Shown in pieces: positions 1 through 8,031 of a DNA stretch of 64,000 nt (position 1 is its first letter; each line of letters begins with the position of its first letter). A model generated the notes under the pieces. The model saw nothing but the letters and a program-made list of their open reading frames with translations. It searched no databases and was not told the DNA's origin. The stretch is taken from the NCBI GenBank assembly GCA_006969625.1, contig CP030885.1:2615430-2679429 (forward strand), read 5' to 3'. Source of the DNA: Rhodospirillaceae bacterium. Its GTDB lineage: Bacteria; Pseudomonadota; Alphaproteobacteria; Kiloniellales; DSM-21159. The position numbers and the translations under genes were made by a program.

Positions 1-54
1 CTCCTCGACGACGAGCACGGGCCCCGAGGACGCTCCCACTGGGGTGGCGGACAC
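1..54 (-). CDS. possible start of a gene following the TAXI protein (partial)
   Basis: Reading the minus strand from a GTG at 54, an open frame of 18 codons (MSATPVGASSGPVLVVEE) runs off the left edge. TAXI solute-binding genes are usually followed by a fused TRAP permease gene in the same direction, and this frame lies where that gene would start. The Shine-Dalgarno sequence is weak (GGAA about 9 bases upstream) and too little is visible to recognise a family. Confidence 0.3.
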   Translation of the reverse strand, partial: MSATPVGASSGPVLVVEE

Positions 55-78
55 CGGTCGTTCCAACGCCTGGACGGC

Positions 79-1053
79 CTAGAGCATGGTCTCCGGCACT
101 TCGACGCCCTGCTCCTCGTAGTAGCGGCGGGCGCCGGGATGCAGCGGTGCGCCCATCTGCGAGAGCATCTCGACCGTCACGCCGTCCCACCAGGGATTCT
201 CGCCGGCCAGCCGGTCCTTCCACTCCCAGAAGGTCTTGGTCAGGAAGTAGGCGACCTCGTCGCTCATGTTGACAGTGCCGTAGCCGCCGACCGGCACGCC
301 GACGGTCTGCACCGGCGCATCCTGCCCGTCGTATGTGCCGGCGGCGATCGTCAAGGGGCCGGACAGGGGGTCGAGCTCGATGACGGTCTGGCGCTCCGCG
401 TCGCTGAGCGACAGCAGCTTCACCGGCGTGGTGGTGGCGAGCTCCACCAGCCCCGGCGTCGGATGCGAGCTGCAGGTGGAATAGCCGTCGACCTTGGCGT
501 TGCGCATGGCCGGACCGGCGGCGTCCAGCTCGACGTCGACCAGGTCCACCTTGTCGGTCAGCTCGAGCGCGTCGAGGATCGCCTTCGTCCGCTTCTCGCA
601 GAACGAGCCCTTGCCGCCGGCGATGAACTGCTTGCCCGCCAGATCGCTCAGGCTGTCGACCCCGGCGTCCTCGCGCACGACGAAGTGGATCGTCACGAAG
701 GGCATGACGAAGAGGGTACGGGCGGTATCGAAAGCTTCGCCCTCGAAGGGCGCCCGGCCTTCGCGCGCCGCCGCCAGCAGGCTGGGTGGCGTGGTGAAGA
801 AGAAGTTGCCGGGTCGGACGTTGGATTCCTTGACGTTCTGGACCGAGCCCTGGCTTTCCTCGACGGTCGGCTGGATGTCGCCGCCGCTCGCCTCCTTCAG
901 CATCTCGGCAAGCTGGACCATCATCACGTAGTACGACGAGGTCGACTTGGCCGACTTCAGCGTGATTCGTTCTGCGGCTGAGGCCGCGCCGGCGAGCAGC
1001 GACAGTCCGGCCACGGCGGCGACGCCGGCCGCCAGAATTCCCTTCAACCTCAT
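79..1053 (-). CDS. TAXI family TRAP transporter solute-binding protein
   Basis: Predicted 324-residue periplasmic binding protein of the TAXI class, which captures a small acid or amino acid and hands it to a TRAP permease. The ATG at 1053 is chosen because AGGGAAGGAA lies just upstream and it begins a clean signal peptide (residues 1-26, ending AGAASAA). The mature part starts ITLKSAKSTSSYY and shows the TAXI-type GKQFIAGGKGSF segment and a C-terminal half rich in aromatic residues around WEWKDRL. A permease gene probably follows beyond the left edge. It is divergent from a DenD-like epimerase, so uptake of a sugar acid is a reasonable but unproven guess. The substrate cannot be read from the sequence. 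Confidence 0.85.
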   Translation of the reverse strand: MRLKGILAAGVAAVAGLSLLAGAASAAERITLKSAKSTSSYYVMMVQLAEMLKEASGGDIQPTVEESQGSVQNVKESNVRPGNFFFTTPPSLLAAAREGRAPFEGEAFDTARTLFVMPFVTIHFVVREDAGVDSLSDLAGKQFIAGGKGSFCEKRTKAILDALELTDKVDLVDVELDAAGPAMRNAKVDGYSTCSSHPTPGLVELATTTPVKLLSLSDAERQTVIELDPLSGPLTIAAGTYDGQDAPVQTVGVPVGGYGTVNMSDEVAYFLTKTFWEWKDRLAGENPWWDGVTVEMLSQMGAPLHPGARRYYEEQGVEVPETML

Positions 1054-1123
1054 GCAGCGTTCCTTCCCTGATGGCGTGTTCCGCGCTTCGCGCGCGTCGT
1101 CTCTTATCAGCCGTCGCCGCAAA

Positions 1124-1133
1124 CCCTATAGGG
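1124..1133. promoter_or_regulatory. perfect palindrome in divergent intergenic region
   Basis: CCCTATAGGG is a perfect 10-bp palindrome, flanked by A/T runs (AAA before, ATTTT after), in the 190-bp gap between the divergent TAXI and epimerase genes. It is a candidate operator for a regulator serving both. No regulator gene is adjacent in the window. Confidence 0.3.
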
Positions 1134-1243
1134 ATTTTGCGACAAGACAGGCGAAACTCTGCGGGGCGAACGACCGGACGGTCAAGCCGAACGGGGGCAC
1201 GACGCCCCAAGAGCCCGGAAAGCGAGCAGGGGCGGAGAAGGTA

Positions 1244-2227
1244 ATGCATCTTCTGGTCACCGGAGCGGCCGGCGAACTGGGAACCGCCGTTCTCCAGGCC
1301 CTGGAGGCGGGTGTTCGGCACGGGGATGTCGCACCGCCCGATCGGGTGCTGACGGCCGACCTCGCCGAGCGCCTGCCCTGCCCCCCAGAGTCCCTGCCGG
1401 TCGAGCACGCCCCCATCGATCTCGCCGACCCGGCGGCCGTCGAAACGCTCCCGCTCGCGGAGATCGACTCCGTCGTGCACTGCGCCTCGCCGACCGGCGT
1501 CCGTGCGGAGCGGGACTTGGCCGGAACGCTGGCCCTGAACGTCGAGCTGACGCGCCGACTGGCTTTCGCTCTGCCGAGCGGCGCGCGGCTGCTGTTCGCC
1601 AGCTCGGTTGCCGCTATCGGCGACTTCGGCGCGGCTGGGCCCGCTGGCGAAGACGCGCCGCTGCGCCCGCGTGGCGGCTATGGCACCGCGAAGGCCATGA
1701 CCGAACTGCTGCTCCAGCATCTTCGCGACAGCGGCCGGTGCGACGCGCGCGCGCTGCGCCTGCCGACGCTCCTGGTGCGCCGCGCGCAGCGCCGGGGCCG
1801 CCCGTCCACCGGGTTCCTCAGCGACCTGGTGAAGGCGTTTCGCGCGGACGCGCCCTTCACGGCGCCGGCGCCCCTGGACTTCCCGATCGCCGTCGCCGCC
1901 GGACGCACGGCTGCTGCAGCCATGGTCACGGCGCTGCGGATGGATGCGCCGGCCTGGGGCCGCCGGGCCGTGGCGAACCTGCCCGCCGTCCCCGCTACAG
2001 CGAACGAGGTGCTCGCGGTCCTGCGCGAGCTGCATCGCCGTCCCGGCCCGCCCGTCGCGGCTGCGCCGGACCCAGACTTGATGGCGCGGATCGGCGGCTG
2101 GCCTTCGGCGCTCGTGTCGCGCCTGCCCCAGTGGGCCGAGCCCGCGCCGCCGGATCGGTCGCTCGAACGCCTTCTGACGGAAGATCGGACCGCAGGGCAC
2201 ACGGATCAGCGGCCACAGCTCGCCTAG
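1244..2227 (+). CDS. NAD-dependent epimerase/dehydratase, D-erythronate dehydrogenase (DenD)-like
   Basis: A 327-residue extended short-chain dehydrogenase. The ATG at 1244 follows GGAGAAGG and starts directly with the Rossmann strand MHLLVTGAAGELG (GxxGxxG at residues 7-13). The catalytic YxxxK is YGTAK (Y146, K150), with serines at 120-121. The segment ALRLPTLLVRRAQRRGRPSTGFLSD and the late ANLPAVPATANEVL resemble DenD proteins, which oxidise D-erythronate in four-carbon sugar-acid catabolism. The divergent TAXI binding protein fits a sugar-acid role. Other extended-SDR activities cannot be excluded, and no other denD-pathway gene is visible. Confidence 0.75.
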   Translation: MHLLVTGAAGELGTAVLQALEAGVRHGDVAPPDRVLTADLAERLPCPPESLPVEHAPIDLADPAAVETLPLAEIDSVVHCASPTGVRAERDLAGTLALNVELTRRLAFALPSGARLLFASSVAAIGDFGAAGPAGEDAPLRPRGGYGTAKAMTELLLQHLRDSGRCDARALRLPTLLVRRAQRRGRPSTGFLSDLVKAFRADAPFTAPAPLDFPIAVAAGRTAAAAMVTALRMDAPAWGRRAVANLPAVPATANEVLAVLRELHRRPGPPVAAAPDPDLMARIGGWPSALVSRLPQWAEPAPPDRSLERLLTEDRTAGHTDQRPQLA

Positions 2228-2278
2228 AAACCGCTCGCGACGCTCAAGACAAGGCCGAGCCTCAGCGCTATGCGCGCC

Positions 2279-2306
2279 TTGACACTTCTATTTTTCTAGT
2301 TATTTT
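2279..2306 (+). promoter_or_regulatory. promoter and candidate operator of the ArsR-type gene
   Basis: A perfect -35 TTGACA (2279-2284) is followed after 16 bases by TATTTT (2301-2306). The ATG lies only six bases further, so the mRNA may be leaderless or nearly so. The spacer contains CTATTTTTCTAG (2288-2299), which recurs almost unchanged before the permease gene and is a candidate ArsR-family operator. Confidence 0.5.
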
Positions 2307-2312
2307 TAAGAA

Positions 2313-2627
2313 ATGGAAGAAACCTCACAGATCGCCCGCGCGCTTGCCGCACTCGGCCACGAAACGCGACTGTCGATCTATCGCTTGCTCGTGCGGGCCG
2401 GTCACGACGGCTTGAACGTTGGCGAGATCCGCAGCCTGGTCGCGATACCCATGTCGACGCTGACGCACCACCTGTCCCATCTCGTCGACGCCGGGCTCGT
2501 GGTCCAGGAGCGGCGCGGGCGTGAGGTGATCAACCGGGCCGACTTCGAGACGATGCGACGAACCCTGTCCTTCCTCACCGACGAGTGCTGCACCGGGGTC
2601 TCGCTGTCGAAGAGCGACGCGGCCTGA
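2313..2627 (+). CDS. ArsR/SmtB-family metalloregulator-like repressor
   Basis: A 104-residue winged-helix protein of normal ArsR length. The early ALAALGHETRLSIYRLLV is the typical dimerisation and first-helix segment. The recognition region MSTLTHHLSHLVDAGLV (about residues 47-63) and the wing QERRGREVIN follow. It ends with a vicinal cysteine pair, C92-C93 in TDECCTGV, a plausible As(III)- or metal-sensing site near the C-terminus. It precedes an ArsP-like permease by 51 bp, and both genes are preceded by nearly the same AT-rich motif. It therefore probably represses itself and the permease until an arsenical or metal binds. The ligand is inferred, not shown. Confidence 0.85.
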   Translation: MEETSQIARALAALGHETRLSIYRLLVRAGHDGLNVGEIRSLVAIPMSTLTHHLSHLVDAGLVVQERRGREVINRADFETMRRTLSFLTDECCTGVSLSKSDAA

Positions 2628-2656
2628 CGTCCAACCCTTCGTTTGCCCTTAAATAT

Positions 2657-2669
2657 CTAATTTTCTAGG
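2657..2669 (+). promoter_or_regulatory. second copy of the candidate ArsR operator
   Basis: CTAATTTTCTAGG lies 9 bases before the permease ATG and matches the copy in the repressor promoter (2288-2300) at 11 of 13 positions. The AGGA at its end doubles as the Shine-Dalgarno sequence, so a bound repressor could block the permease start directly. Confidence 0.45.
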
Positions 2670-2678
2670 AAAAACGCG

Positions 2679-3731
2679 ATGCCGGAACTCGTTCTCGCCT
2701 CCCGCAACCGCCTCGCCGGAGCCGGTCGGCAAGTCGTCCAGCACGAGCAGGCCTGGCTTGCGACGGCTCTGATCCTGGCGGGCCTGCTGGTGGTCGCTCC
2801 GGACCAGGCGACGGAGAGCGCCGCCTTCACGCTCGGGAGCCTGCTGGACGTCACGCCCTTCCTCGTCCTGTCGATCGGCCTGGCCGCCTATGCCGGCGCC
2901 ACTGGCGCCGATGCCCTGATCGCCCGCGCCTTCACCGGCTCTCCGCTCGTCATGATCGCCCTGGCCGCCGCGGCCGGCGGTCTATCGCCCTTCTGCTCCT
3001 GCGGCGTCATTCCGCTGATTGCCGCCCTTCTGTCGATGGGCGTTCCGCTTTCGGCCGTGATGGCCTTCTGGCTGGCGTCGCCGATCATGGACCCCTCGAT
3101 GTTCGTCCTGACTTCGGGCGTTCTCGGTATCGAGTTCGCGATCGCCAAGACGCTGGCCGCGATCGGTCTGGGCCTGGCCGGCGGCTTTGCGGTCCATGCC
3201 ATGGTCGGTGCTGGCGGCCTGCGCGATCCCCTGCGCCCGGGCATCGGCAACGGCGGCTGCGGCGGATCGGCGGTCCGGGCGCCAGGGCCGGTCGTCTGGC
3301 GCTTCTGGAGCGAGCGCGAGCGCTTGCGGAAGTTCGCCCGCGAGGGCCTGAAGGCCACGCTGTTCCTGGCCAAGTGGCTGACCCTGGCCTTCCTGCTGGA
3401 GAGCCTGATGCTGCGCTACGTCCCGGCCGATCTCGTGACCAGCGTCCTGGGGGGCGAGGGCCTGGCCCCGATCAGCCTCGCCACGCTGGTCGGCGTGCCG
3501 GCCTATCTCAACGGCTATGCCGCGCTGCCGCTCGTCGGCGGGCTGGTCGATCAGGGCATGGCCCCGGGGGCCGGCCTGGCGTTCCTGGTGGCCGGCGGCG
3601 TAACCTCCCTGCCGGCCGCCATCGCCGTCTGGGCCCTGGTGAAGAAGCCGCTCTTCCTGCTCTACGTCGGCTTCGCGCTCGGCGGATCCTTCGCTGCCGG
3701 TTTGCTGTACCAGGGTTGGCAGGTGCTCTGA
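2679..3731 (+). CDS. permease, ArsP/DUF318 family
   Basis: A 350-residue polytopic membrane protein. It carries the family hallmark FCSCGVIPL (C106, C108) followed by the conserved ASPIMDPSMF segment, and a second similar half near the C-terminus (AYLNGYAALPLVGGL). Members such as ArsP export trivalent organoarsenicals, while others (YraQ-like) are uncharacterised. The start has a good Shine-Dalgarno sequence (AGGAAA). The ArsR-type repressor upstream and the thiol-rich motif favour export of a thiophilic toxicant. Transport of arsenicals specifically is inference. Confidence 0.8.
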   Translation: MPELVLASRNRLAGAGRQVVQHEQAWLATALILAGLLVVAPDQATESAAFTLGSLLDVTPFLVLSIGLAAYAGATGADALIARAFTGSPLVMIALAAAAGGLSPFCSCGVIPLIAALLSMGVPLSAVMAFWLASPIMDPSMFVLTSGVLGIEFAIAKTLAAIGLGLAGGFAVHAMVGAGGLRDPLRPGIGNGGCGGSAVRAPGPVVWRFWSERERLRKFAREGLKATLFLAKWLTLAFLLESLMLRYVPADLVTSVLGGEGLAPISLATLVGVPAYLNGYAALPLVGGLVDQGMAPGAGLAFLVAGGVTSLPAAIAVWALVKKPLFLLYVGFALGGSFAAGLLYQGWQVL

Positions 3732-3780
3732 GACCGGCGGGCGTCGAGGCCCCCCCCCGGCAAACGGTCCCGGCCTGCCG

Positions 3781-4569
3781 TCAGGGAATGTAGATCTCGC
3801 CCGCCATGTAGGTCACGGCCTGGCCGCGCAACACGACGCGCGCGCCGGCCAGCTCGGCTTCGATGCGGCCGCCTCGGGCCGAGCGCTGGATCGCCGTGAA
3901 GCGGGTCCTGCCGAGGCGGTCGGCCCAAAACGGCACCAGCGTCGCATGGGTCGAACCTGTCACCGGGTCCTCGGGAATGCCGGCGCCGGGCGCGAAGTAG
4001 CGGGAAACGAAATCGACCTCCTCGCCCGGTCCCGTGATGCACAGCCCCAGTGGAAAGAACGCTGCGACGCGGCCCAGCTCCGGCACCCAGGCGCGCACCG
4101 CAGCCTCCGACCCGAGCTCGACGAAGAGGTTCTCGACGTTACGGAAGGCCGAAACCAGGTCGTCGCCGAAGAAGTCGCGCGCCCAGTCCGGCACCGGGTC
4201 GAGCCGCTCGTACGAAAAGACGGGCAGATCCATTCGGTAGCCGCCGCCGTCGGCCTCGACGACGAGTTCGCCCGCCTGAGTGTCGAACACGGCCCGCCCG
4301 TCCAAGCCGAACTCCGTCATCAGGCAGTGCGCCGTCGCAAGGGTGGCATGCCCACAGAAACCCGCCTCGTGGACCGGCGTGAACCAACGCAGTGCGAAAC
4401 GCTCGCCCGCGCGGACGGCGAAGGCCGTCTCCGCCAGGTTGTTCTCCGCCGCAATCGACTGCATCAGCCCCTCGTCCAGCGGCTCGTCGAGGACCATGAC
4501 GGCCGCCGGATTGCCGCCGAAGACGCGGTCCGTGAAGGCGTCGACCTGATACATATTGAAGCGACGCAT
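3781..4569 (-). CDS. PhzF family isomerase/epimerase-like protein
   Basis: A 262-residue protein of the phenazine-biosynthesis PhzF fold, which has two similar halves. Residues 5-25 hold the family opening (VDAFTDRVFGGNPAAV). The catalytic glutamate is E47 in NLAETAF, FCGHATLA is near residue 75, and the second-half signature DPVTGSTHATLVPFWADRLGR is present. The ATG at 4569 is chosen because homologues start here and GGGGAG lies upstream; the open frame extends further without homology. No phenazine genes are nearby, so it is likely one of the many PhzF paralogues with unknown substrate. It faces the permease gene convergently. Confidence 0.85.
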   Translation of the reverse strand: MRRFNMYQVDAFTDRVFGGNPAAVMVLDEPLDEGLMQSIAAENNLAETAFAVRAGERFALRWFTPVHEAGFCGHATLATAHCLMTEFGLDGRAVFDTQAGELVVEADGGGYRMDLPVFSYERLDPVPDWARDFFGDDLVSAFRNVENLFVELGSEAAVRAWVPELGRVAAFFPLGLCITGPGEEVDFVSRYFAPGAGIPEDPVTGSTHATLVPFWADRLGRTRFTAIQRSARGGRIEAELAGARVVLRGQAVTYMAGEIYIP

Positions 4570-4908
4570 GCCTTTGGCTCCCCGGCCGTTCGTTCGTCCA
4601 ACTTCTTGGCGCCTGCCGACGTCCGCCAGACATCGCGCTTGCCCAGCCAGCCTTCCACAGCGCGGTACCAGCTCCCACAGCATTTTTGATATGGAGACAA
4701 TGTGAGCCCGCGACTTCCGAGACGGCGCAGATGCGAGACCGCAGCCCGATCCCGGTCCGGCAGCGCAGCGGGTCCTGCAGGCGACAGCCGCAGGTCCGCA
4801 CGAGCGCAGTCCTGTCGCTTCACACGCACGGGATTTCGGGATCGATTGGCGCTAAGGCGCGCACGGTTCCGCCGCGCCCCAAGGGACCGGAGCGGCACAG
4901 CCGCTGGC
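4570..4908. other. gene-free stretch between two minus-strand genes
   Basis: 339 bp upstream of the phzF-like gene and downstream of the ThDP enzyme gene. An A/T-rich patch around 4680-4705 could hold the phzF promoter. No coding frame with a family signature, RNA gene or strong hairpin was recognised. Confidence 0.4.
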
Positions 4909-6774
4909 TCAGCCGTAGATCCCGATCGGCGGTTCCAAGGGCACTGCGTCCGTGTCGTATCCCAGGTGCTGCTGGGCGGCACGCCCGAGACGCCAGTCCC
5001 GCGCAATGGCCGGGTCCGCATCGGGCCGCGGAGGAAAGTCCCACCAGCCCGCCGGTTCGGCACCCGCGATCGACGGGTCCTGGGCGATCGGCACCTCGAC
5101 CAACGTCGGCCCGTCGGCCAGGAGGGCTCTTCTCACTTCGTCGGCGAGATCGTCGAGGCTGTCGGCCCGCGTTGTCCGTGCCAGCCCATACGCCCGGCCC
5201 AGCGCCGCGAAGTCGGCGATCCAGGCGGCATTGCCACCGCCTCCGCCTCGCGTGAAGGCGGCCCCGACGTTGCGCCCGAACAGCGCATTCTGGCCGTCGC
5301 GGATCGACATGAAGCCGGCATTGTTGAGAACCAGGAAAAGCACCGGCACGCCCAGCATGGCGGCGGTCGCCAGTTCGGGCGAGGACATCAGCATGTCGCC
5401 GTCGCCGACAACGGCGACGACCGGCCTGCCCGGCTCAGTCAGCGCCGCGGCGATCGCCGCCGGGATTGCGAACCCCATGGTCGAGTAGCCGCCGGACGTC
5501 AGGTGGGTGTAGGGTTCGTACACTGGAAATCCCTGCCGCACGGCGCCCTGACAGTGCCCGGAACCGACCGTGACGATGGTTTCCCGCGGCAGAACGGCAC
5601 GCAGGCGCTCCAGCACCGCCAACATGCCGAAAGGGGCCGCTCGCGCCGCGCGGCGGCGGGCCAGGACATCGCTCCACGCGCGCGTCTCGCGCGCCAGACG
5701 GTCCAGCCAGTCGGCCCTGGCGGTGTTCGTATCCCGGTTGGCTTGGCCGAGTTCGTCCAGAAGGTCGACCAGCGCCGCATCGGCGTCGGCGGTCATGGCC
5801 ACCTCGACGGGGTAAGCGCGCCCGATGACGTCCGGGTCTATGTCGACGTGGATCAGCCGGCTGGGCGGGAACGCAAAGGTGACGCCGCGCCGGTAGGAGG
5901 AGGAGGTCCAGTCCGTGAAGCGGCAGCCGAGCGCCAGGACGACGTCCGCGCCGCTCGCCGCCGAGTTGCCGGGCACAGATCCGGACACGCCGGTCGGGCC
6001 GAGACAAAGCGGGTGGTCCTCGGGAAATGCGCCCTTGCCGTTCCAAGTGAAAACGACCGGCGCCTGCAGCCGCTCGGCCAGCCTCCGCAGCGCCGGTGCC
6101 GCCCGCGCCGTCAGGACGCCGCCACCGGCGACGATGCAGGGACGCTCCGCCTGCGACAGCAGCGCCGCCGCACGGATCACGTCGGCGTGGTGCGGCCGCG
6201 CCCCCGGCCTGGCGCTGCGCCCCGACAGAGGCTGTACCCGCACGTCCGTCTCGGCAACCTGGACGTCGAGCGGGACGTCGAGCGCCGCGGGACCCGGGCG
6301 CCCGCTTAGCATCGCGTTGAAGGCTCGGTGCAGGAAGCTGGCCGTCAGATCCGGATGCATCAGGTCGAAGGCCGCCTTGGTGACCGGCTCGCAAAGCCGT
6401 GGGAAATCCGGGACCTGCTTGCGCTCCAGCGCCTGCATGACGGCCTGCCCACGCACGTGGGTCGCCGCGCTGCCGGTGACGAGCAAAGCGGCGCTGGAAT
6501 CCGCGTAGGCCGTCGCCAGACCGGTCACCGTGTTGGTCGCCCCCGGCCCGATCGAGGCCGCAGCAGCCGCCGGCTGGCCCGTCAGGCGGAAGTGGGCGTC
6601 GGCCATGTGGACGGCGCTCTGCTCGTTCATCGTCTGGACGAAGGCAGGGCGCTCGGCCCCGCCGCTCAACGCGTGGGTCAGTGCCCAGTTGCCGTGCCCC
6701 GGGATGCCGGCGACCCAGGGCACGTCATAGGCGTGCATCGCCTCGGCGATGACTTCCGCGACCGTCCGTGTCAT
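4909..6774 (-). CDS. thiamine diphosphate-dependent enzyme, acetolactate synthase-like
   Basis: A 621-residue protein with the three-domain ThDP architecture. The N-terminal PYR domain has the cofactor-activating glutamate in MNEQSAVHMADA (about residue 51) and SIGPGATNTVTGLATAYADS. A central TPP-M domain contains LIHVDIDPDVIGRAYP. The C-terminal PP domain has the Mg-ThDP motif starting VVGDGDMLMSS and ending LNNAGF. The reaction (carboligation or decarboxylation of a 2-oxo acid) cannot be assigned. The nearest recognisable group is acetolactate synthase/glyoxylate carboligase-like, but no small subunit follows. It is divergent from an XRE-cupin regulator across a 50-bp gap with a strong inverted repeat, so the pair probably forms a controlled catabolic unit. 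Confidence 0.85.
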   Translation of the reverse strand: MTRTVAEVIAEAMHAYDVPWVAGIPGHGNWALTHALSGGAERPAFVQTMNEQSAVHMADAHFRLTGQPAAAAASIGPGATNTVTGLATAYADSSAALLVTGSAATHVRGQAVMQALERKQVPDFPRLCEPVTKAAFDLMHPDLTASFLHRAFNAMLSGRPGPAALDVPLDVQVAETDVRVQPLSGRSARPGARPHHADVIRAAALLSQAERPCIVAGGGVLTARAAPALRRLAERLQAPVVFTWNGKGAFPEDHPLCLGPTGVSGSVPGNSAASGADVVLALGCRFTDWTSSSYRRGVTFAFPPSRLIHVDIDPDVIGRAYPVEVAMTADADAALVDLLDELGQANRDTNTARADWLDRLARETRAWSDVLARRRAARAAPFGMLAVLERLRAVLPRETIVTVGSGHCQGAVRQGFPVYEPYTHLTSGGYSTMGFAIPAAIAAALTEPGRPVVAVVGDGDMLMSSPELATAAMLGVPVLFLVLNNAGFMSIRDGQNALFGRNVGAAFTRGGGGGNAAWIADFAALGRAYGLARTTRADSLDDLADEVRRALLADGPTLVEVPIAQDPSIAGAEPAGWWDFPPRPDADPAIARDWRLGRAAQQHLGYDTDAVPLEPPIGIYG

Positions 6775-6802
6775 TTTGGCCTCGTCGATTTAGCCTTCAC
6801 CA

Positions 6803-6822
6803 AAAAAATGACTGCATTTTTT
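6803..6822. promoter_or_regulatory. inverted repeat operator between ThDP enzyme and XRE-cupin regulator
   Basis: AAAAAATG (6803-6810) and CATTTTTT (6815-6822) form a perfect 8-bp inverted repeat around ACTG. It is the only strongly A/T-rich element in a GC-rich gap of 50 bp, ends 2 bases before the regulator ATG, and is well placed to control both divergent genes. Binding by the adjacent XRE-cupin protein is inferred from position. Confidence 0.55.
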
Positions 6823-6824
6823 AG

Positions 6825-7439
6825 ATGAGTCAACGCGAAGCTTCCGAACCGCTGCGGCGGGTGCAGCACCGGAGCCGGGAAACCTGCGAGATCGTCGGCC
6901 ACCGGATCCGCGAACTGCGCAAGGTCCGGCGGATGGCGCTGAGGGACCTGTCGCAGGCGACCGGCCTGTCGGTCGGCTATCTCAGCCAACTCGAACGGAA
7001 TCTGGCGACGCCCTCGATCCGGGCATTGAGCGACGTGGCCCGCGCCCTCGAGGTCGGCATCAACTGGTTCTTTCCCGACCCCGAGGCCGAGGCCTCCCCC
7101 GAGGCCGCGACGGTGGTGCGCGGGGCGAAGCGCCGGGCGCTGCGGTTCGCCTCGGGGATCAAGGACGAGCTGCTCTCGCCGTCGCTTTCGGGTGCGCTGG
7201 AGATGCTGCTGTGCACCTTCGAGCCGGGCGCCTCCTCCGGCGAGAAGCTCTACGAGCACGAGGGCGAGGAAGCCGGCTACGTGGCCGAGGGGCAACTCGA
7301 AATCACGATCGAGGAACGGCTGCTGCACCTGCAAGCCGGCGACAGCTTCCAGTTCGAAAGCCGGCGCCCGCACCGCTACCGCAATCCCGGACCGGGGCGC
7401 ACCGTGGTCGTCTGGGCGATGACTCCGCCCCGCTATTGA
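6825..7439 (+). CDS. XRE-family regulator with C-terminal cupin domain
   Basis: A 204-residue regulator. A helix-turn-helix spans about residues 22-76 (RIRELRKVRRMALRDLSQATGLSVGYLSQLERN). A cupin sensor follows at about 130-200, with EHEGEEAGYVAEGQLEI and a terminal HRYRNPGP loop. Proteins of this build (PuuR and SutR types) sense a small metabolite and repress or activate a neighbouring catabolic operon. No clear ribosome binding site precedes the ATG because the operator-like inverted repeat occupies that space. The divergent ThDP enzyme is its likely target. Confidence 0.85.
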   Translation: MSQREASEPLRRVQHRSRETCEIVGHRIRELRKVRRMALRDLSQATGLSVGYLSQLERNLATPSIRALSDVARALEVGINWFFPDPEAEASPEAATVVRGAKRRALRFASGIKDELLSPSLSGALEMLLCTFEPGASSGEKLYEHEGEEAGYVAEGQLEITIEERLLHLQAGDSFQFESRRPHRYRNPGPGRTVVVWAMTPPRY

Positions 7440-7478
7440 CGGCGGCCGACCTGCCCGTTGCGCCGCCTGCCGAAACCT

Positions 7479-7952
7479 TCAGGTCTCGACGACGATGTCC
7501 GGCTCGGCCTTGACCGGGAAGTTGACCGAGTTGGCGATGAAGCATTTCGCGTGCGCCTCGTGGTGTAGGTCGGCCGCGGTCCGGACATCCGCGCCGGGCG
7601 CCAAACGGATACGCGGTCGCAGCACCACTTCGACGAAGCGGCCGCCGCCGTCCGGCGACTCCGCCATGACGCCTTCGGCCGTGTCCTCGTAGGCCAGCAC
7701 CGTGATGCCGCCGACCGCGCAAAGATGCAGGTACCACAGCATGTGGCACGCCGAGAGCGAGCCGACTAGCGACTCCTCCGGGTTCCAGCGGTCGCGATCG
7801 CCGCGGAAGGCCGGATCGGCCGACCCGGCGATGGCCGGCTTGCCCTCGGCCCTCAAGAGATGATCGCGACCGTAGGCCTTGTAGTCGCGCGTGCCAACGC
7901 CGCGTGCGCCGGTCCAGGAAAGGCTGACGGTGTACTCGTGGGATCGGCTCAT
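7479..7952 (-). CDS. OsmC family protein
   Basis: A 157-residue OsmC/Ohr-fold protein; AAGGAG upstream supports the ATG at 7952. Both redox cysteines are present: C69 in SLSACHMLWYLH and C137 in AHAKCFIANSVNFPV. The helix between them is followed by a beta-rich C-terminus. The family reduces organic or fatty acid hydroperoxides with thiol cofactors. The long N-terminal part (YTVSLSWTGARGVGTRDYKAYGRDH) matches the YhfA/OsmC-like subgroup rather than Ohr. It likely has a cytoplasmic detoxification role. Confidence 0.88.
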   Translation of the reverse strand: MSRSHEYTVSLSWTGARGVGTRDYKAYGRDHLLRAEGKPAIAGSADPAFRGDRDRWNPEESLVGSLSACHMLWYLHLCAVGGITVLAYEDTAEGVMAESPDGGGRFVEVVLRPRIRLAPGADVRTAADLHHEAHAKCFIANSVNFPVKAEPDIVVET

Positions 7953-8031
7953 GACGGGCTCCTTCCAGTGAGCGAGAGGTTGGGAACGGCAGGCGCCGGC
8001 CCATTGTCGATCGGCAGGCCGGGCCGACGTC

